Notes: generated by a model not told the origin, from the sequence alone. A stretch of DNA of 64,000 nucleotides from Distichodus sexfasciatus (GCA_032718565.1 JAVGVS010000182.1:124001-188000); one strand, 5' to 3'. Positions 22,600 through 33,879 are shown, numbered from the stretch's first letter. Program-made: numbers and translations.

Positions 22600-23400
22600 G
22601 CTTCCTGTCTTAAAGGCGGCCTCATTTACAAGCGCCTCCTTTTTAAACGCTTGAAATACACACACTGTTGTTCCCAGCAACACCACTTCACGCTGGCAAC
22701 GCGAGTACAGGGTTCGCAGTGTGAATTCAAAAGCGGAAGCTTCTCGCTCATCTCCACTGGCTCTGCCATTCCAAAGCGATTTCTTCTTGTTGTGTCACGA
22801 CACGATTCTTTTCACCGACTACGGGACGGCGTCATTCATAATAACATTTTCCCTGTCCTTTGTGGATAAGATAAAAGAAACGCCTGACTAAGTGAGGTGA
22901 CAAACCTCAAAGACTAAGGTCATGAGACACTCACACGAGAGAGAGAGAGACAGAGAGAGTGTGTGTGTGTGTGTGTGTGTGAGAGTTACAGATGTAAGCA
23001 GACAGGTCCGGCTTCTGAGAAAGCCATATTAGGCAATCTGAAAAATCGAGCCTTTCCCCCCCCCCCCAACAAGCAACTCCTCCAGGAACATGCAGAGACA
23101 GATAGTCTTATCAGACACCACCTTCCTGAATAAGAGAAAACGATCTAGATTTCCTATCTACTTCGCCACACACACACATACGGGGACAAAATGATCAAAT
23201 CACTACAGCAGAAAACCATTTTTAGGGCAAGACTTGTTTTCCCAAATATCAAAATAGATCCACAGCCAAATACGTCTTTAAATGACCATATCTTTTAAAA
23301 CAACAAAAGAAAAACTCTCTCTCTCTCTCTACCTCCCTCCCTCCAACCGGAACACACATTCCCCCAAAAACCCCCTCGGATGAATGACGCCGATTTAGGG
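22600..23400. repeat. Unique sequence with GA, TG and C-run microsatellites
   Basis: GA/TG runs at about 22936-22985, a C-run near 23058, and CT run near 23315-23332. The rest shows no gene or element signature. Confidence 0.6.
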
Positions 23401-23816
23401 CCGGTGTACACGCGGTGTCGGGAGACTCGAGACCAGTTTTTAAAAGTCATAGTCTTTGTCTCGGACTCGGCTGCATTTGTACTCGGGGTCAACCTCCCTT
23501 TCGCCTTTCAATGCGCGCCATTCACTTCGGTGCAACTTTTAAAACGCTGAAGACGCATCACCAACCGACGCGCTACTTCCAAGGAATTTCGTCTTTTAGG
23601 TGGCGAGACCGACGACCTGACAACCCTTAAAAGTTCTACACGCTGACAGCGAGAAAGTAGACGCCGCTCGTTAGAGGAAATTAGACGGTTAGACGGTAAT
23701 TACATTTTCTCATTAAAATAACACCGGGACACATTTGTATCTCCAGGACCGCTAACTCCTACATTCGAATAACTCATTCTAAACACAGTTAAGTCTTCTT
23801 TTCATTTGGGCAGTAG

Positions 23817-23962
23817 GTAATGTAACGGTTAGGGAGTTGGCCTCAGAGGGTGGCTGGTTCAAGTCCCGGATCGGTAAAGGTACCAAAGAGGTTCTCGTGG
23901 GCAAGGTATCAACCCCTAAGCGTCGTTCACTGTGAAGACGCTGCATTCTCAGGAAAGCGATG
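23817..23962 (+). repeat. tRNA-derived SINE fragment
   Basis: An A-box-like GTAACGGTTAGGG and a good B box GGTTCAAGTCC (23856-23866) are followed by GGTAAAGGTACCA and GGGCAAGGTATCAACCCC, the body of the same SINE as 54381-54640. It lacks a cloverleaf, so it is not a tRNA gene. Confidence 0.7.
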
Positions 23963-24175
23963 ATTCACTGAGGTGTGACGTGCACAAGGGGGGCTAAGAG
24001 ATGGGCGGAGGAGTGAGGGAGGAAGCGACTAAGACGAAACGTGGTGAGGGGAGAGGGAGAAAGGGAAAGTATGGAAACTAAAATAGACGGCAGACGAGAA
24101 AAACAGCACGAGAGACGACATAAAAATAGGTCAGATCGCTAATCTGTATCATCATGCCCGCTCACGTACGTGTTT

Positions 24176-24584
24176 GGGCCGCGATATACTTAACGCTACG
24201 TGACGCGGACGCTCGCGGACTATATTTGCGCGCGTACTTTTGGTTAATCCTGAGGATTCCAACAGGTAGCAGGGTACGCTATAAAAGCGTCCAGTCCGGC
24301 GTAAGGTGACGGAAGAAGAGGAAGAAGTAGAAAGCGGCAGCGCGAGAAAACATCGGCTGGGTTTTGCTGTGAAATGAGCGGAAAAAAGATGTTGAAGATC
24401 AACATTTTTAACGGCGACACCGTCCAGCCATGTTGATAGTAAACGAAGATGCTGGCGTCACGTACCAACACCTGAACACACCGCCACCCCAATTTTAACT
24501 GCTCAGCGGACGCATCAAAAGAACGCTGAGATGAGCCATGATGCGTGGGCGCAAGCGTTCGGAGCATTAAGTATATCTCGGTCC
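24176..24584 (+). mobile_element. Harbinger-like MITE, family E, copy 2
   Basis: The left end GGGCCGCGATATACTTAACG and the right end TTAAGTATATCTCGGTCC are inverted repeats of about 20 bp. The element is 409 bp with an interior shared with 5725-6183. Flanks TTT and TTA are compatible with a decayed TTA target duplication. Confidence 0.65.
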
Positions 24585-24719
24585 TTAGATTTGATATCTT
24601 TCAGAGGGTCAGAGCTGCTAAAATTTCACACGATCTCAGGGCTCCAGACCTTGTTTTGTGTTAAGAAGTGTCTGTTTTATTGGCTTGGTGAGCTGTTATT
24701 ATGCAGAGACAATCTATGA

Positions 24720-25150
24720 CTTCTGTGCACTGTGAAGAAAAATATGCTTAGTGCCGGGTGGAAATACGCCTTTACTCATTTGGTATCCATCTGGATACAG
24801 AATAAAATTATTTGATCACAAAAAATGATTTTTTTAAGATTTTTTTTTCTCTTTTGGTCACTCTCAAACATTACAGAATGAGACAAAAAATCTGATCAAT
24901 TTAAATCAAACAAATGCTAAGGTTTTGGGTCATTTTGGGCTCATTTCGGCCTATAACACTGGCTGCTTTTGGCCTTTCTGGAAGAGAACTACATTTCCCC
25001 CGGTGTGCGACACAGGTCGCGTCACAAAATGGGATTACTACGTGCCCGAAATAAACACTAGAAATTAGCAATAAATGGCTGTACTGTGAGTAGAAAGCTG
25101 GCTGTTATTTTTTCAGATAAAATATGAGTTTTTGTCTGTAATAAAAGGGA
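24720..25150 (-). mobile_element. hAT-like remnant
   Basis: TGTGAAGAAAAATATGCTTA and ATCCATCTGGATACAGAATA correspond in reverse to the block at 14560-14640. The right part carries AGAGAACTACATTT and GTGAGTAGAA blocks of family B. No intact ends. Confidence 0.5.
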
Positions 25151-25190
25151 AGATCTGACAACTTGTGGCGGTTTCGTGTCACTACAATAT

Positions 25191-25550
25191 GTTAGTCGCC
25201 GACGTACACGCTGTCGGTTAGTGGCCGGCGTACACGCTGTCTGTTAGCGCCCGACGTGCGCCCTGTCTGTTAGCGGCCGACGTGCGCCCTGTCGGTTAGC
25301 GGCCGACGTGAGCCCTGTCGGTTAGCGGCCGACGTGCGCCGTCTGTTAGCGGCCGACGTGCGCCGTCTGTTAGCGGCCGACGTACACTCTGTCTGTTAGT
25401 CGCCGACGTACACTCTGTCTGTTAGTCGCCGACGTACACTATGTTAGTCGGTGATGTACACTACTGTATGTTAGTCTCTAACGTACACTCTGTTAGTCGC
25501 AAATGTACGCTATGTTAGTCGCTGACGTATGCTATGTTAGTTGCACTAAC
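25191..25550 (+). repeat. Minisatellite, 22-27 bp unit, about 14 copies
   Basis: Units begin GTTAG and continue CGGCCGACGTGCGCC then CTGTC. The left units are 26 bp and GC-rich; two central units are 24 bp; the right units shrink to 22 bp and become AT-richer (GTTAGTCGCAAATGTACGCT). Nine or more units keep the GACGTDC-type core. No spacers are unique, so this is not a CRISPR array. Confidence 0.95.
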
Positions 25551-25722
25551 AATGCACTAAGCTTATTTTTCCTCACAGCACTAAGCCATAGAATGTCTCT
25601 ACATTATAACAACTCTGCAGCCAATAAAACAGTAAGTCTGGTCTCGAGGAGTGTTCACCGTGGTTTGTTGACTTTAACATATGATGTGATCAGTTTGGAT
25701 AACTGCTTCCAGTGAAGTGATT
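25551..25722 (+). mobile_element. hAT-like fragment, copy of 14590-14752
   Basis: ATGCACTAAGCTTATTTTTC through TTGGATAACTGCTTCCAGTG matches 14590-14752 closely. It begins exactly where the minisatellite ends. Confidence 0.7.
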
Positions 25723-25724
25723 TC

Positions 25725-26379
25725 TCTCTCCCACACACACCCCTTTGATAGTCACAGTTTGTATTGGGTAGGGCTGGTTGCTATAGTGACTCACCCTCCC
25801 GACACTGTCTGGTCCCGTTGTGTATCACGTGGATCTGATTGGCTGTGGTGCTGCGAGCATGCTCAGACTGGCCTCACCTGCACAGTCACAGTCAGCCGAT
25901 CCAGACTTTTCCACAGGCTAAAGCAAAAAACCCACACTGGCCACTTCTCTGATGTAAATTGTTGGTTTTTAAAAAAATATATTGTTTTCAATTTAGAAAG
26001 TAAACAAAACAAGATAACGTAATTAAGAAAAGCAGGTTATCAACAAAAAACACTTCCACAAACTTTCTTTTCAGGCTTACATGTGCCATAGTCTAGTCAG
26101 CAGTATAGGTCGAGCTAAATTTAAACGTACTGTTTTCTGGATGTCTTACGCAAGATTGAGGACAGTTGAGAAATATCAGCGGCTAAATCCAGTGATTCAG
26201 CAGGCTGGACTGGAGTGTGTGTGTGTGTGAGAGAGAGTGTGTTGCAAAAAGGTTCAGTTAATTTCCAGTTTTTATTAATGATTTCAGGAATATTTTACAA
26301 CAGGAAATGGTTGTGTTTTAGAATTTAGAGGTAAAAGTACAGCCAAACCCTTAAGGCATGTGATGTAACGACTAGCATC

Positions 26380-26410
<31 letters not shown>

Positions 26411-26655
26411 AATCCTCATTATCCTACAGGACTACTACCCTCTAGTGGCAACATTATGCAACTGCAAAGACTGAATAAAACTGCTGCCCTCTTCCTCACA
26501 GCACTGCGTGGTCCTATAATCCCTTTATGTAATCTTTAAGAATGGTGCTGAGGGCAAGTAGTCCGGAGACGACACACACACACACACACACACACAGTAA
26601 AAAAGAGACAGACCTCCAGTCACTACCAGAACAAAGCAGCTGACACCACGTCACA
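25725..26655. other. Intron stretch with CA/TG microsatellites only
   Basis: CA/TG runs at about 26215-26235, 26382-26410 and 26571-26597. No exon or element end recognised in the remainder. Confidence 0.5.
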
Positions 26656-26659
26656 AGCT

Positions 26660-27110
26660 CCCTGCAAATAACTCTTGTTGAAAACAAGTCGGGAATGTTT
26701 TAAAGACTGGCCAATGGTACAGTCTATAAAAGAGCTGGGGATTGGCGCGGCGACGCTCGTAAACCAGGAGAGCTCCTCCACGTCTCCTGATATAAATGAG
26801 ATGGCTTTGGGAGGGTCTCTCGTATAAACATGTCAACCTAAAGGATCGAAGAGTATTAACGCTAAGAGCTTATCATAAAAGCCCTGGGTTGGCTGCTAGA
26901 TCAGTCCGTCTCCGTCTCTCACAGTTAATGCCAGCTAAATATTTCAGTGTTTATACAGTACTGATGCAGTATTACGGGAGCTGTCGGAATGGGCCTGAGA
27001 AAAAGGGCCAGTCTAAATAACCCGTTAATTAAAAAGTCAGGAAAAGAAGAAAGCGTCCCCCCGCCCCACTGCTATTGACGGTACGCTTCTCCCTCGGTGG
27101 GCTAAGCCGG
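26660..27110. promoter_or_regulatory. Candidate conserved non-coding region
   Basis: No repeat signature. It contains CCAATGG, TGATATAAATGAG, a TCTATAAAAGAG TATA-like box (26722-26733) and CCCGTTAATTAAAA (27021-27034). The mix of homeodomain-type cores and lack of copies elsewhere suggests an enhancer, by inference only. Confidence 0.35.
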
Positions 27111-27257
27111 GACGAGGCCAGCTTTCAGCAGGCACTTAGGATCAGGAGGGAAAGAGCTTTAGATATATTATGTTTCTCAAAACGGCATTCTGCTAATGGT
27201 CCCTGTTGAGAAGCTTTAGTGTCTCTCCAATGTTTAGTGTTCTTTCCTTTCCTTGTG

Positions 27258-27260
<3 letters not shown>

Positions 27261-27290
<30 letters not shown>
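27261..27290 (+). repeat. (GA)n microsatellite
   Basis: About 28 bp of pure GA repeat, within a purine-rich stretch that runs from about 27260 to 27490. Confidence 0.95.
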
Positions 27291-27292
<2 letters not shown>

Positions 27293-27701
27293 AACGATGA
27301 CGGTGAGATTGAGCAAGAGAGAGCCAGAATTGTGAAAGCACGACCGGTGAAAGAGGGAGGAAAAGGAGAAGGAAAAAGTACGAATGTGCAAGAAAACACA
27401 GAGAGAGAGATTGGTGGATAAGGGATCAATAGTAACAGAGAAAAATTGACAGAATGCATGCATGAGAAAGGCAGAGAGAAAAAGAGAAAGAAAAGCAGCT
27501 GATCCTGTCAGGAGCGAAGGGGCATTAAGAGGGAGCGGCACTGGCACACTTTTCCCTCTCCGAGCCTTTGCGGCAAGCCTCTCGTGGCAGTGAGCACGAA
27601 GCTTTGCATGACTTTTTCGTTTCACAGGCCACTGGTCAGCCAGACGGGCCATGTCCCATTTTGCTGTTAGAAAGAGATCATAAGAGTCTTCTGATTTAAA
27701 G

Positions 27702-27984
27702 TAGGGATGGGCCAATCCGAATTTTTTCAGTTCCGGTTCCGAAACACAGCTGCCGATACCGAAATAGATTTCCGATACCATATCTCTTTTTACTTTAAAA
27801 TTATTATTAGGCATTTAGACTGGTTACCGGGAGAGAAGTACATTTTTGACATGATGGCATTCCACACGAGAGTTGTTTGGCACGATGGCGTTCCACACAA
27901 TACCGTGACGCGACACCGGTACTCGATCCAGCTATTTGAGTCGGTATCGGGCCGATATCCGATCCACGAATCGGAGCATCCCTA
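27702..27984 (+). mobile_element. hAT MITE with perfect 8-bp target duplication (H1)
   Basis: Ends TAGGGATGGGCC and GGAGCATCCCTA are inverted. Flanking copies of ATTTAAAG (27694-27701 and 27985-27992) are identical, the 8-bp duplication typical of hAT superfamily insertion. It is 283 bp, rich in CCGATA and has no coding frame. It lies just downstream (in transcription) of plekhg5 exon 2, about 270 bp away. Confidence 0.92.
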
Positions 27985-28018
27985 ATTTAAAGCCTTATAA
28001 CAACAAACTCCTCGCCTT

Positions 28019-28046
28019 ACACACACACACACACACACACACACAA
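28019..28046 (+). repeat. (CA)n microsatellite
   Basis: CA run of about 27 bp; another TG run lies at about 28165-28182. Confidence 0.95.
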
Positions 28047-28257
28047 AACACAAGACTTTTAAGTTAAATAGACTTCAGCCAAAGAAAGAAAAATTGGCAG
28101 AGTGGTTTGAAGTGTGTCTTCATCCACACACAAAGCACAGTGACTGAGACAGACTATGTGCAAGAGTGTGTGTGTGTGTGTGTTAGTGTGTAGCTATAAT
28201 TCATTCAGGACCCTCCGCAGAGCAGCGTAAAGCATGTGTGTTGTGTCTAACTCTTAC

Positions 28258-28334
28258 CTTTGAGGCCTGCCGATGTTCAGTACAGGCAGGATGTTGACAC
28301 AGCACACACTCCTCTGGCTGAGCAGGCTTCTCAT
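28258..28334 (-). CDS. plekhg5: plekhg5 coding exon 2: first Cys motif
   Basis: This 77-nt exon encodes residues 2-27. It reads EKPAQPEECVLCQHPACTEH then RQASK. It is flanked by a good acceptor (CACTGTTTCAG) and a strong donor (GTAAGAG). Its phase-0 end joins exactly to the Val codon of exon 3. Human PLEKHG5 has CQNPAC at the same residue positions and the same Lys27-Val28-Cys29 junction, which confirms the assignment despite 24.8 kb of intervening intron. The Cys spacing C11, C14, C19 together with His16 mirrors the CHHPDC motif that opens exon 3. The frame requires one base from an upstream exon; the ATG that appears at its very 5' end is out of frame and is not the start. Confidence 0.9.
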
Positions 28335-28602
28335 CTGAAACAGTGAAAGGCCGGCGTTAACTCGGACCAGCATGCGTGCACACACACTTATATGCTCACC
28401 AGCCACTTCGCTGGGAGCCCTTTACTTGACCCTACACTAACTGCTCACACCTAATTTCTAAGTGCACCATTTTTGTGAACAAACTGTAATCCGTCTTTAC
28501 GTGTTTACGATTTTCGTACTTACGATTGAGCGGCGGCCGACCTCGTGTTAGCCAGTGGGCAGTTTCTAATGTACCGACCATGAGGATATGTGCAATTAAA
28601 AA

Positions 28603-29408
28603 TAGGGCTGCACCGATCCGATACGTGGATGGGGTATCGGTCCGATAACGACTCAAATAGCTGGATCAGGTATCGGTGGAATTGGGCCTATCTGTAAATT
28701 TCTACGTCTGCATTATGCCACCGATACCTGATCCAGCTATTTGAGTCATTATCGGTGGCATAATTGGGCCTATCTGTAAATTTCTACGTCTGCATTATGC
28801 ATCGGAAGTGTTTCTGTGGTGAAGCATGGTTTATTGTTCATTCCTGACATTCGCGCCAATTCCTACATACTGAAATGACAACGAGCAGAAGTCAGGAAAG
28901 GAAGTCATTCACTAAAACATTCCAGTTCAGGCAAATCTTCCCCTTTATTACAGACAAAACTTATATTTTAGCTGATAAATAACAAAAATAGCCAGCGTTC
29001 TACTCACAGTACAGCCGTTTACTCGACGTGTTTATTCCGAGAATCGCGAGTTATTGTCGCGTTCTTGTGCGGAACGCCATTACGTCAAATGACGTGACCA
29101 AAATGAGTTATAGGCCAAAACTGCCTCCGAAATTGCCAAAACGTCATTATTTCCTCATTTTCAATTAATCTGAAAATATTTTTTTACATTCTATAATATT
29201 AGAGGAAAAAAATCAAGAGAGAAACATGCATTATTATTTATCAAATCATTCCATTCTGTATCCAGATGGAAACGAAATGGATAAAGAAGCGTTTCCACTT
29301 CCACTGCTAAGGTGTAGAAAAACGCCCTACATTCGCTTAGGCTGTGAAGGTTAAAGGTGGTATTGGGATCGGCACTCGGGGTCTGAAAAAGTAGGATTTG
29401 TGCATCCA
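28603..29408 (+). mobile_element. hAT-like element with internal inverted and tandem duplication
   Basis: Left end TAGGGCTGCACCGATCC, right end approximately TTTGTGCATCCA, and interior shared with 39652-40321 (CATTCGCGCCAATTCCTACA, GAAATGACAACGAGCAGAA). Near the left end a block of about 38 bp (ATTGGGCCTATCTGTAAATT...) is present twice, and CCACCGATACCTGATCCAGC faces its own inverse. No matching 8-bp flanks. Confidence 0.65.
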
Positions 29409-29929
29409 GAATGACAGCAGAATGACATGTGATTAGCTCATTCAAAAAGAAGACTACACTAAAGTGCTCTAACCCAGTCGTTTAAAGATTAGAGTGAAGA
29501 GTGAAGGGTCATATCGGGAAGACTTTGCCAAGAGGCTCAGAACTGACCAGACAGAGAAAGATTAAAGAGGGCAACGAACTGGAAAGAGGGAGGAAGCAGA
29601 AAAGGAAGCAAAGTCTAAAACAGCGTACGCAAGGACTTTCACCCAGCCTCCTGCCTCATGGTAAGAGTAAACCAGATAAGTCAAGACGATCAACTAGGAA
29701 GCGAGATAAGGCACATTCTTACAGGACAGTGGTCATTTTTAGCAACTTAACCAGCTTTCTGAGTAATCCTGCATCACAAAATAAGGTCCAACTCTGAAAT
29801 ATGACGCCATTTTAAAGCCCAAAGCTACCTTCTACTCTGCAACAAAGACATTCGTTCAACACTCTTCTCTGCTTTCTCAGATTTACTCCCCGTTCTGTTT
29901 TACACCCTGAAATCTCCGAGGGAAAACAT

Positions 29930-30250
29930 CAACCCACGATTCCATCTAGGCAGCTGCAGCTTTATTAGGCTCAGTCTTATTGAAGCGTGGCTTGGAAAGA
30001 CTTGAGCGGTGTATGCGGTCAGATTTTCCTTGGCAGGTCCTGCCAATCCAGTGCCAACATCACCGACTGCTCAGTTGGTAGGCATCCAATCAGATGGCAG
30101 GGTGAAAATGTTTGCGGCTGTGAATAATTAAAGCAAACCTCAGAGAGTTCTGGAGCCCAAAGATAATTCAGCCAGAATATAAGATGTGCTAAAGTCGTGG
30201 CTCAGAGAATACTTTTTCTCCGAATCAAAGGCAGTCGGAAAGCCAATGGA
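29930..30250. promoter_or_regulatory. Candidate conserved non-coding region
   Basis: Unlike surrounding elements it has no copy in the window. It holds the exact palindrome TTGGCAGG-T-CCTGCCAA (30030-30046), followed by GTGCCAA, which resembles nuclear factor I half-sites, and a GTGAATAATTAAAGC core. Enhancer function is inference. Confidence 0.35.
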
Positions 30251-30309
30251 CACCTGCCATTCAGATCGGGCTATTTTTAGTTGTTCACTGAAGAGATAAA
30301 AATAGTATT

Positions 30310-31146
30310 ACTATTAGTTTACTAAATGTAACGCCTACGCAGTGTTTCCCTGGTTTACAGCTTTACATGAAAACACATTCTCACAATTTACACTGATCCT
30401 CAGCATCAAGTAAATTTTTTTAATACAACTTGCACAACACTATTTTACAATCAGAATCAAGTTGAAGTTTATCATCAAGAACATTATCACACACGAGGTA
30501 TTAGCTTTGGTTCTGTTTGGTGTGCGCTGCGTGCTTTTGTTCACTCCTCGTTCTAGATTCCGGGAGATTTGATCTGATTTGCGGGCATCAGGAGCCGCTA
30601 CCAATATGCAGGAGACTTGGGATGTCTGTATTAAATCTATATTAACGTGCGTGTGATGAGTAGTAGCTAATAAACGCTTTAGCAACCGCCATCTGTTTCA
30701 TTTGTAAGTTGTATATCTGTATTTTAGCCAGATACGATATGGTGGAACATGTAGTGTCTGGTACGACACGTTTTATGAGTTTACATGAACAGGAACGATC
30801 AGTGTCGCACGTTACAAACAGGAAAACGCTTCCCTCCACTGCTTTCAGCGCCGCGCGCTCCCGCAAGGACACATTTTTCAGCGTAACACCGGCACCGCTG
30901 AACCGCCGCCTCACTCCGGCATGTTAATTATGTTGTGCAGGTGTAAGTTAACTTGCGTTCACAGCGTAATGTGATTTCATCACGGAGAATATCGCCAAAT
31001 TCATTTTACCCCCGCAGAGACGGCATGACGCCGTGTAAATAAGATGAATAACATAAGGCAAAAGTAAACCAGCGACATTACATCAGTTGAAAAAAATATG
31101 AATCCGCAGAGAAAGAATCGCGGTTCGATTTTTTTCTGCACCCCTA
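30310..31146 (+). mobile_element. hAT-like element, family D, copy 2 (5' truncated)
   Basis: Aligns with 18634-19386 from TTTACTAAATGTAACGCC-like sequence to the end CTGCACCCCTA. The left inverted end present at 18464 is missing here. An extra segment (about 31010-31090) is not in copy 1. Confidence 0.7.
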
Positions 31147-31580
31147 CTTTTTAGTATACAAACCAGAGGTGAAAGGTCACTGTAGGCCTGAAAGTGTGGC
31201 AAGAGTGCGGCAAACAGGCCTGAGCACGTTAGCACGGGACAGTCCGTGATAATGACTAGGTGTGAAGAGCAGTGCCGGCTGACTCAGCGATTTCCACCTC
31301 TCCAGCCCTCTCTCTTCTCTCATCCAGCTCCCTGCCATCTCCCCTGCACTCTCCCACTCTCTTTCTCTCAGACAGGAATTCCTGACCTCAGCACTGCTGA
31401 TTAAGCCCAAAACAAACAAATAAAAACGCTAGCGGCACACGCACAGCTGCATGCACACACGTGACGGCAGTGAGTTGGCACACTGAGGAGCCATACTAGA
31501 GACCATCAAAGAGCAGTGCAACAATCACATTATCACATGAGGATTTTTTCTATTTTCATTATACCAAAAGCAATAACTAC

Positions 31581-32437
31581 TAGGGTTTCATCACGATACG
31601 ATATTATACCGATTAAATGTACAACGATTCGATTTCTGACGATATCACAAAGTTTGACACGATGCGACTTCGATTCGATGCGATTCAGGACTTGATATGC
31701 GACGATATGCAGATTCACTTCTCTTCATTTCAAATGCCAAAAAGAAGCTGAAATATTATTTTGTCATATCTTATAAAAGACAAAAAGAATATTACATTTG
31801 TTGGTGGTGTTGGTCGCCGGTTCAAATCCCAGACCGGTAAAGTTTCGCTTCGTTTCGAATTTCGTGTGAAGGTGTGTGTGTGTTCAAGCGGGGTCAAAAA
31901 TACGTAGCGGGGAATTTCGAAATAAAAGTCCGTCTTACAAACGACTGTACATTACGGCAGCGTTGGGTAGGTGAAGCAACGCTATTCAGACTCTTAAGTT
32001 GACGTACTGCTATTTCAGGGATAATGAACGTTAGTTCAGGCGTAGTGAATAGGGCTGCAACTAACCATTATTTTGTTAATCGATTAATCTGCCGATTATT
32101 TTTGATTATTAATCGGATAAAAAGGGGGAAAAAACTATTTCATTTCCAGCATTTTTTAATAAACCAAACTGTTTCTATTTTTCTGTATTTATTTTTTACT
32201 CTCTAACATTATAAAATGGAGAAAACAATATCTGATTAATTGAAAATGAAGAAGTTTTTGGCCATTTTTAGCCAACCTGGACTCATTTTGGCCTAGAACT
32301 AGAACCACATTTTTGTGCAAGACGGCGTTCCACATGAGAGTCGCGCCACAATAACATGGGTTCATTTTGGATCGATGCTATGGGATCGGCGTATCGGTGT
32401 AGAGCGATGTGTAGATCGATGTATCGTTACACTCCTA
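31581..32437 (+). mobile_element. hAT-like element carrying a nested family B piece (H5)
   Basis: Left end TAGGGTTTCATCACGATACG; right end GTATCGTTACACTCCTA, approximate inverse. Flanks ATAACTAC and ATAATGAC match at 6 of 8 bases, suggesting an aged hAT duplication. CGAT-rich subterminal sequence lies at both ends. A SINE-like piece (CGGTTCAAATCCCAGACCGG at about 31816) and a family B 5' half (32050-32345) are inside. Confidence 0.65.
32050..32345 (+). mobile_element. hAT-like element, family B, 5' part (nested)
   Basis: Starts TAGGGCTGCAACTAACC, then TTAATCGATTAATCTGCCG and CATTTTTTAATAAACC. It supplies the uninterrupted version of the site into which the element at 35632 inserted. The right end is absent. 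Confidence 0.7.
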
Positions 32438-32839
32438 ATAATGACATAAATATATAGAAAATGTGTCACTTCACCTGCGCCTTCAAATGTCAGGCTGCAC
32501 CAGCTTATCACAAAACCACAGAGAACTCAATAAAGTGTGGGACTCTGTGATTACTGATCTATCTGACATTAAAGACCCATTTTGGTACCGGAACCACAGT
32601 CATAAGCTACTGACGCAATACATCAAATGGCAAATTTTAATCTAGTCAACATTACTGCATCAGTCTCTTCAATCGACTTTACGTCCTAAAAGCAGGACTG
32701 GTAACATTAATATGAGGATTTGTACCCGATACATCACACGTGGAAAACACGTATATTCGATATATCGCCCACCCCTACCTAAAAGGTTCTACAATAAAGA
32801 AAAACGTCCACAGTGATTATGAGGCGATTTAACTTGGAT

Positions 32840-33175
32840 CACTACTGAAACAAACGCCGCATGCAACGTTTTCCTGGCGCCGATTTCTGCTGAAATCCAG
32901 ACGAACGTGGCTATTGTGTTTACATGGGGTTGGGCTGACGTCCTGGAGGACCGACTATAGCCCATGATTCCGTTAAGTTAGCGTAATATTCCTATCATGC
33001 TCGTCAGTGGGTGATGTAAAACCAATATATATATACTGTATACATATACAAGAAAATACATACAGGATATACTACAAATGCCAATGTAATGCCTCATTGA
33101 GGCAATCAAGCGCAGCTACAAAGCGCAACCAAAAACACCGTTCAGAGTGCGTTCATTCATCCAAGATTCCAACGC
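32840..33175 (-). mobile_element. Reverse copy of the 1340-1860 repeat
   Basis: TTTTCCTGGCGCC, GACGTCCTGGAGG, CAATCAAGCGCAGCTAC and CAAGATTCCAACG are reverse-complement matches to 1340-1860. About 100 bp in the middle (33005-33100, TATA-rich) is an extra segment. Confidence 0.5.
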
Positions 33176-33239
33176 TGTGTGTGGTTTCCCGCGACTTGGT
33201 GTGGGCGCTTACGATATTACTCACTAAACTCCAGTTCAG

Positions 33240-33440
33240 TCAAATCTTGCCCTTCATTACAGACAAAACTTTTAGCTGATAAATAACAACCAGAGTTTTA
33301 CTCACAAAGCTCAGCTGTTTACTTGATATTATTCTAGACGCCCGTCCATCGAATTACTGCAAGGGATTGTGGGAAATGTAGTTCTCGCCCAGAAAGAGAG
33401 AATATAGTGTGATATTCTTTTTAGGCCATAATCGCCCAGC
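33240..33440 (-). mobile_element. hAT-like fragment
   Basis: CTTCATTACAGACAAAAC, TTTTAGCTGATAAATAACAA and GGGAAATGTAGTTCTC belong to the shared family B/J interior. It ends with a reversed GGCCATAATCGCCCAGC end. Confidence 0.5.
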
Positions 33441-33446
33441 CTTATC

Positions 33447-33592
33447 GATGACGGGGGAACCGGAGCCTATCCCGGGAAGTACGGGGACCAACACACTGCA
33501 GGGCACACAATCACACCTTACGGGGCCAATTTAGAGTCACCAATTAGCCTAAACTGCACGCCTTTGGAATGTGGTAGGAAACCAGAGCCCCT
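33447..33592 (-). repeat. SINE fragment (minus orientation)
   Basis: GCCTATCCCGGGAAGTACGG, AATTTAGAGTCACCAATTAG and TTTGGAATGTGGTAGGAAAC match the body of the SINE also found at 34860-35130 and 62893-63069. Confidence 0.7.
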
Positions 33593-33699
33593 GGAGAAAG
33601 CACACACAATGACAACAACATAAGGCATGTATGGTTAACTTCTACACTATAATAAGTTACAGAAAAACACCTCAAATTCTCTTAGGGCTGTTAAAAACT

Positions 33700-33800
33700 G
33701 GTCTTGGATCAGTACTTGGGATCGGCCCATACCCAAGGCCCAAGTATCGACATCGGTATTGGAATTAAAAAGTTGGATCGGTGCGTCGTTTTGGTTTTTT
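33700..33800 (+). mobile_element. hAT-like 3' end fragment
   Basis: CCCAAGGCCCAAGTATCGAC and GTTGGATCGGTGCGTC match the right end of the element at 39652-40321. Confidence 0.5.
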
Positions 33801-33879
33801 TTTCCCTGAAAGGATTTGATGCAAAAGGCTTCCAACAGGAGCACCTTTAACTTGAGCACCAGCTGGAATTATTTAGGCC

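Noticed and set aside
25191..25550. Regularly spaced repeats resembling a CRISPR array
   Set aside because: Repeat units are directly adjacent with no unique spacers, and the DNA is vertebrate.
27125..27814. 229-codon minus-strand frame
   Set aside because: Composed of a GA microsatellite, a purine-rich tract and part of a hAT element; no conserved domain or splice context.
28332..28334. ATG at the 5' end of plekhg5 exon 2 as the start codon
   Set aside because: It is out of frame with the conserved Cys motif and the exon 3 junction.
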